A stretch of DNA of 64,000 bases from Saprospiraceae bacterium. GTDB taxonomy: Bacteria > Bacteroidota > Bacteroidia > Chitinophagales > Saprospiraceae. The notes under the pieces were generated by a model. It did no database searches. It was given only the letters and a program-made list of their open reading frames with translations, and was not told where the DNA came from. Location of the stretch: NCBI GenBank assembly GCA_016714025.1, contig JADJOB010000002.1, positions 2,202,001 to 2,266,000 of the forward strand, given 5' to 3'. This document shows, one piece after another, positions 60,161-64,000 of the stretch. Numbering within the stretch: position 1 is the stretch's first letter; every line of letters starts with the position of its first letter. The position numbers and the translations under genes are program-made.

Positions 60161-63100
60161 ATGGATGCACTAAATTATGAAAAAATCAAGCTGCGACTTG
60201 CTTTTTATTTTGTGTCGATTTTTTTAGTAACAAGCAATCTTTCAGCAATAGGGCCGTGCGATGCCATAAAATTCACTTTGGAAAAATATCAGCCTTGTTG
60301 TTACCGCCTCCATGTCGATAATTCATTAATTGAATGCTACAATCAACTTCGGTTAACAATTGATCAGGGGACCTATACCAGTTTCAAGGCAAATACCGCT
60401 TCTGGCTGGACGATTAGCCAAATTACTGCTTCCGAAATTCTAATGACTCATAATACTGGACAAATACCTTTTGGGAATAGTATACCTGGCACATTTTGTT
60501 TGGAGCCTGGCTTTGATCCCTTGTTGTCTATCACTTGGGATAATACCTGTGACTTGCTGGGTTGCTTTTTTGAAATCCCAATTAACGGGTGCACTATAGT
60601 CGCAGATGCCTGCATCACTGGTGTAAAATATCGAGAATGTGATCAAGCAGCTTATTCAAATCAAACCCTTTTACCAAATTTTATTATTAACCTCTTTGAT
60701 GACAGAGGACTCTTTATCGCTTCTGCTGTAACAGATTCCACTGGAGAATATTCATTTTGTGATTTAGCTCCGGGAAATTATGTTGTAAGGGAAGTAAGTC
60801 AAGCTGGATGGACTCCAAATCAACCTTCATCTGGTCAACATGCAGTTACATTATTGCAATCAGAAATTGTAACCCGAAATTTTGGAAATTGTCCTGTATG
60901 TTCTTGTGATTCAATTTTTGTGGATCTTGTTGAAGATGGTGGCGAACCAGATTCTTGTTCTTATACGCTAGTCATCCAAAATACAGGAGGCTATTGTTTT
61001 CAAAATATTAATTTTCGAAGTACATCAGTTAAGGGTTCCAAATCTAACACGGACGATAGAATATTGGCACCAGGTTGGACAATAAATAAAATTGATTCTC
61101 AAAACCTGGTACTTATTCCACCTGGAGGTTATATCCCTAGCGGAATTTCTTATCCTTTAAAACTTTATATTGGTAGTGGAGAAGTTTTTATAAAAGCAAC
61201 AACTTATTATTCTATTGGTGGCAATCAGCAAGAATGTAGCAAAGATTTTTCATTGATATGCCCAAGAATAAAACCAACATCTTGTTGCCCCGACAGAACC
61301 ATTCAAGGTGTTAATTTAGTAAGTAATGGCAATTTTGAAGCACCAGGGACTGGACCCGTTGGATTTACAGATTGTTTTCCTTGGTTTATTCCCGGAAGTG
61401 CTACTTCAGTTGGAAGTTATTCTGTGCTTCAAAGCAATCAAGTATTTGCTGCAAATACACAATGGGCATGCACAGAGCATACAACAAGTGCAGTGACAGG
61501 CAAAATGTTAATTGTAGATGGCCAAAATTCAACTTGCAATTTTGTATGGCAAGAAATGGTGACTGTAATACCTGGATTGCAATATGAATTTTGTGCATTT
61601 GTGAATAATCTGGTTATCCCAACTAAAAACTATGATGACCCCATCATTGAACTTTGGATAAATAATGTACAAGTTCAAACCATTACATTAGCTGAATCGC
61701 CTGATCAATGGCAATCACTAAATGCTTTATGGTCGTCTGGAACAAGTACAACCGCAGTTTTGCAAATAAGACTTGGATCGCCAAATATAGTGGGAAATGA
61801 TTTTGCTGTTGATGATATCAGTTTCAGCTCCTGTGTTAAAGATACCTGTGTATGCGGGCCCTTTGATTTACAGTATAGTATTGGGCGTGGACCACTTTTG
61901 CCATATGATTGTGGAGATACATTATACGTACCATCGTCAACAGCCATTGTGCCCATCCACTTTTTATCTTTATTTTCTTGTTTGGGATCAGATTGTCCAC
62001 AAGCCACCGTCGATTTAATTCTTACCGGGCCACCCGGATTTATTCCAATAACAATTTCAGGTGTACCAGCTAATCCGGATTTCATTATTCCATTTACCAA
62101 TGCTACTTTTTCAATTGCAGGACTTTATTCACTCACAATTAATGGACACTGTGGTACCAATATTTGTCCATGTACCATTTATTTCAAAGCTGATGGACAT
62201 GATTGTTGTTCTAATCAATTTGATTTTGAATTGGGAATTGCGAATGCTGTTACCATAACTTCGGATTCTTTTAAATGCAAAGCAACGTTCAATATCGGTA
62301 ACTTAGCTAAATGCGATACTATTGGACCCATATTTTGGGGAGATGGTACTTCATCAACAGGACCTTTTGTTGCAGGTGCTATGCCGATGCATACCTATAT
62401 AGGTAATGGAACTTATAACATTAGTTGGACAGCAACAGAATATGATTATTCTGTAATGCCGCCCAGAAAATGTTTTGAAAAAGTTTTCAGGGATTCGATT
62501 AAACTAGTATGTGATACATGTAAATGCAAATCATTTTCCTCCGTATTTTTTTATAATCCATTTTGGTCGGGATTTAATGTGATTACCAATTGTAATGATA
62601 CATCGATGGTACAATTGCCTTGTAATAATGCCGGACCGACTACAATTGGTGTTCATGGTACTTTGAACTGCAATGCAATCAATTGTTTTAGTGATTCTAT
62701 TCATTGGCAAATAACAGAATTAGCTTCTGGCATACCTATAGCTTCCAGCATTGCTTCACATTATTTTCATATTCCAAATGATAAAGTGGAGTTTGAATTA
62801 CAACTAAGTTCAAGCTTGTTTCATGCGGGTGTAATATATAGTTTGCAATTATTTGGACAATGTGGATCAGATCCATGTTATTGTAAAATTAACTTCTCGA
62901 TTGTTCCATGCCTTTGTTCTTGCGAATTATTGGAAGAAGATGTAAATCAAGGTTTTTATGTAAGTGGAAATCATTTAAGCTGCAATCGAACTTTTAAACC
63001 AATAGCCCTTTGCTCCGACGACAAGGTTGCCTGGGAAATTACTCCAGCAATTTCACCAGTTCCAGGAAATTCTCTAGGTCACAATAGTCAGGTGATTCAG

Positions 63101-64000
63101 TTTGCAAATTCTGGAATTTATAAGGTATGCATGAATGTCACGCGAATAAATCCCAATACCATGGATACGTGCAGGTATGAGTATTGCAGGAAAGTAACAG
63201 TCAATTGTTTACCCAACCCATCCTTGAGTATTTGTGATTCCAATGCGGTTAAAAATGGTGATTTTAGTGAAGGGCTTGTCAAAGGACTGTTGAGCAAAAG
63301 TAAATTAGCAAAAAGCCGGGGTAAAATAGCTAATTGGGAATTATTTCCAAATGATGGAGATGGATTGGTTTTTGTGTCTGATAGTACGGGGGCCTCAGAT
63401 GATGGGAGCATAATACTTGTGGGTAGTAAAAATAATTTCGCAGGAATCTGGCAACAAGTCGATTTAGGAGTTGATAGTTTTGTCAACATTGGTTTTGATT
63501 ATTTTGATTACCGAAGAAGTAGATTGTTAAATCACCTTTTAGCTAGGGAAATTGTTTTTCGTTTACAAAATGATTCTACCCTAAATTCAAGTAGTTCTAT
63601 AGAATTATTTAGAAAAGCTATGAAAGATAAGCGAGATGAAAAGGAAAGGAGTTATCAGCGATTTGATACTACATTAAAATTTCAATATAATCCTGAATTT
63701 AAGTACCTGGTCATTTGCCTCCAAGATCAAAATGATTCGGTAAGCTCTGTAATCGGACTTGACAATATTGAGTTGTGCACTTCTGAAGTTCCACTTAATA
63801 CCTATTCAGAACAATTCGGGAAATTGCGAATTTATCCAAACCCCAGCACTGGAAATTTTATTATTGAAATGCAACTAGCAGCCAAATCCGGATCGAAATT
63901 CCGAATTATGGATTTAAATGGAAGAATGATAATTGAAAAACAGACTGTCATTGGCAATCAAATTCAGAATATCGATGCAAGCAGTTTGGCTTCTGGATTT
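60161..64000 (+). CDS. Giant cysteine-rich T9SS cargo protein, 3' end outside the window
   Basis: Open from ATG 60161 to the window edge: 1280 codons without a stop. Signal peptide (about 1-29; LAFYFVSIFLVTSNLSA). N-terminal Cys-rich domain (about 33-150), then an SdrD-B/Cna-B-like beta-sandwich (about 154-245: SAVTDSTGEYSFCDLAPGNYVVREV). Several Cys-rich beta domains follow, including two that look like carbohydrate-binding or discoidin-like modules (NLVSNGNFEAPGTGP; AVKNGDFSEG). The end (from about 1223: LRIYPNPSTGNFIIEMQL) is a type A T9SS sorting domain, so only a few dozen residues are missing. Exported to the surface; the function is unknown. Confidence 0.85.
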   Translation, partial: MDALNYEKIKLRLAFYFVSIFLVTSNLSAIGPCDAIKFTLEKYQPCCYRLHVDNSLIECYNQLRLTIDQGTYTSFKANTASGWTISQITASEILMTHNTGQIPFGNSIPGTFCLEPGFDPLLSITWDNTCDLLGCFFEIPINGCTIVADACITGVKYRECDQAAYSNQTLLPNFIINLFDDRGLFIASAVTDSTGEYSFCDLAPGNYVVREVSQAGWTPNQPSSGQHAVTLLQSEIVTRNFGNCPVCSCDSIFVDLVEDGGEPDSCSYTLVIQNTGGYCFQNINFRSTSVKGSKSNTDDRILAPGWTINKIDSQNLVLIPPGGYIPSGISYPLKLYIGSGEVFIKATTYYSIGGNQQECSKDFSLICPRIKPTSCCPDRTIQGVNLVSNGNFEAPGTGPVGFTDCFPWFIPGSATSVGSYSVLQSNQVFAANTQWACTEHTTSAVTGKMLIVDGQNSTCNFVWQEMVTVIPGLQYEFCAFVNNLVIPTKNYDDPIIELWINNVQVQTITLAESPDQWQSLNALWSSGTSTTAVLQIRLGSPNIVGNDFAVDDISFSSCVKDTCVCGPFDLQYSIGRGPLLPYDCGDTLYVPSSTAIVPIHFLSLFSCLGSDCPQATVDLILTGPPGFIPITISGVPANPDFIIPFTNATFSIAGLYSLTINGHCGTNICPCTIYFKADGHDCCSNQFDFELGIANAVTITSDSFKCKATFNIGNLAKCDTIGPIFWGDGTSSTGPFVAGAMPMHTYIGNGTYNISWTATEYDYSVMPPRKCFEKVFRDSIKLVCDTCKCKSFSSVFFYNPFWSGFNVITNCNDTSMVQLPCNNAGPTTIGVHGTLNCNAINCFSDSIHWQITELASGIPIASSIASHYFHIPNDKVEFELQLSSSLFHAGVIYSLQLFGQCGSDPCYCKINFSIVPCLCSCELLEEDVNQGFYVSGNHLSCNRTFKPIALCSDDKVAWEITPAISPVPGNSLGHNSQVIQFANSGIYKVCMNVTRINPNTMDTCRYEYCRKVTVNCLPNPSLSICDSNAVKNGDFSEGLVKGLLSKSKLAKSRGKIANWELFPNDGDGLVFVSDSTGASDDGSIILVGSKNNFAGIWQQVDLGVDSFVNIGFDYFDYRRSRLLNHLLAREIVFRLQNDSTLNSSSSIELFRKAMKDKRDEKERSYQRFDTTLKFQYNPEFKYLVICLQDQNDSVSSVIGLDNIELCTSEVPLNTYSEQFGKLRIYPNPSTGNFIIEMQLAAKSGSKFRIMDLNGRMIIEKQTVIGNQIQNIDASSLASGF

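Noticed and set aside
61705..63489. Antisense open frames of 123-131 codons under the giant T9SS cargo gene
   Set aside because: The plus-strand frame is open for 1280 codons with a signal peptide and sorting domain; the antisense frames have no recognisable protein features.

Overview
The window looks like a chromosomal segment of a Bacteroidota bacterium, most likely of the Saprospiria / Saprospiraceae type (inference from gene content). The evidence is a SusC/SusD-type TonB system, several secreted giants ending in gliding-motility-associated (CHU_C) or Type IX secretion (T9SS type A) C-terminal domains, promoters of the Bacteroidota form (TTTG or TTG, 17-22 bases, TAnnTTTG), little sign of Shine-Dalgarno sites, and an AT-rich base composition. 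No insertion sequence, prophage, CRISPR array or replication origin was seen.

Layout. 1-2283 (minus): phospholipid genes psd (cut by the window edge) and cdsA (frameshifted), behind a CPBP membrane protease. 2295-3011: pdxJ. 3165-8768: a SusC/SusD-like outer-membrane uptake locus with an accessory lipoprotein; the susD gene is frameshifted. 8885-24015: the core information-processing block: rpsU, a Xer recombinase, a hibernation factor, tRNA-Thr/Tyr/Gly, a decayed tRNA-like element, tRNA-Thr, tuf, tRNA-Trp, secE, nusG, rplK, rplA, rplJ, rplL, rpoB, rpoC. This resembles the classical thrU-tyrU-glyT-thrT-tufB and secE-nusG-rplKAJL-rpoBC order of E. coli.

24136-31615 (minus): a tightly packed operon with 1-4 base overlaps or 1-base gaps: hypothetical protein, era, der, rfbC, rfbD, a CHU_C secreted protein, riboflavin synthase. 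31647-34731: a NadR-like P-loop kinase, a TPP riboswitch and a TonB-dependent receptor, which reads as a thiamine (or precursor) uptake locus. 34741-35370: a small beta-barrel protein on the other strand. 35444-50247: three large secreted proteins, namely a metzincin protease with seven PKD domains, a 1792-residue protein with 15 Ig-like repeats, and a 1907-residue modular protein; the last two end in CHU_C domains.

50527-58193: mostly minus-strand housekeeping genes (cmk, a DUF2795 protein, queA, rplT, rpmI, infC, clpC) interrupted by a plus-strand MacB/FtsX-type permease. 58451-59955: a STAS protein, RNase Z and tRNA-Lys. 60161-64000: a cysteine-rich giant T9SS cargo protein that is still open at the window end.

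Two conserved genes (cdsA, susD-like) are each broken by one missing base in a homopolymer, which suggests residual long-read sequencing error rather than real gene decay. The least ordinary items are the decayed tRNA-like element with an ochre (TTA) anticodon, the TPP riboswitch whose first strand overlaps the stop codon of the upstream kinase, and the repeat architecture of the secreted giants. I did not find a clear new defence or mobile system.
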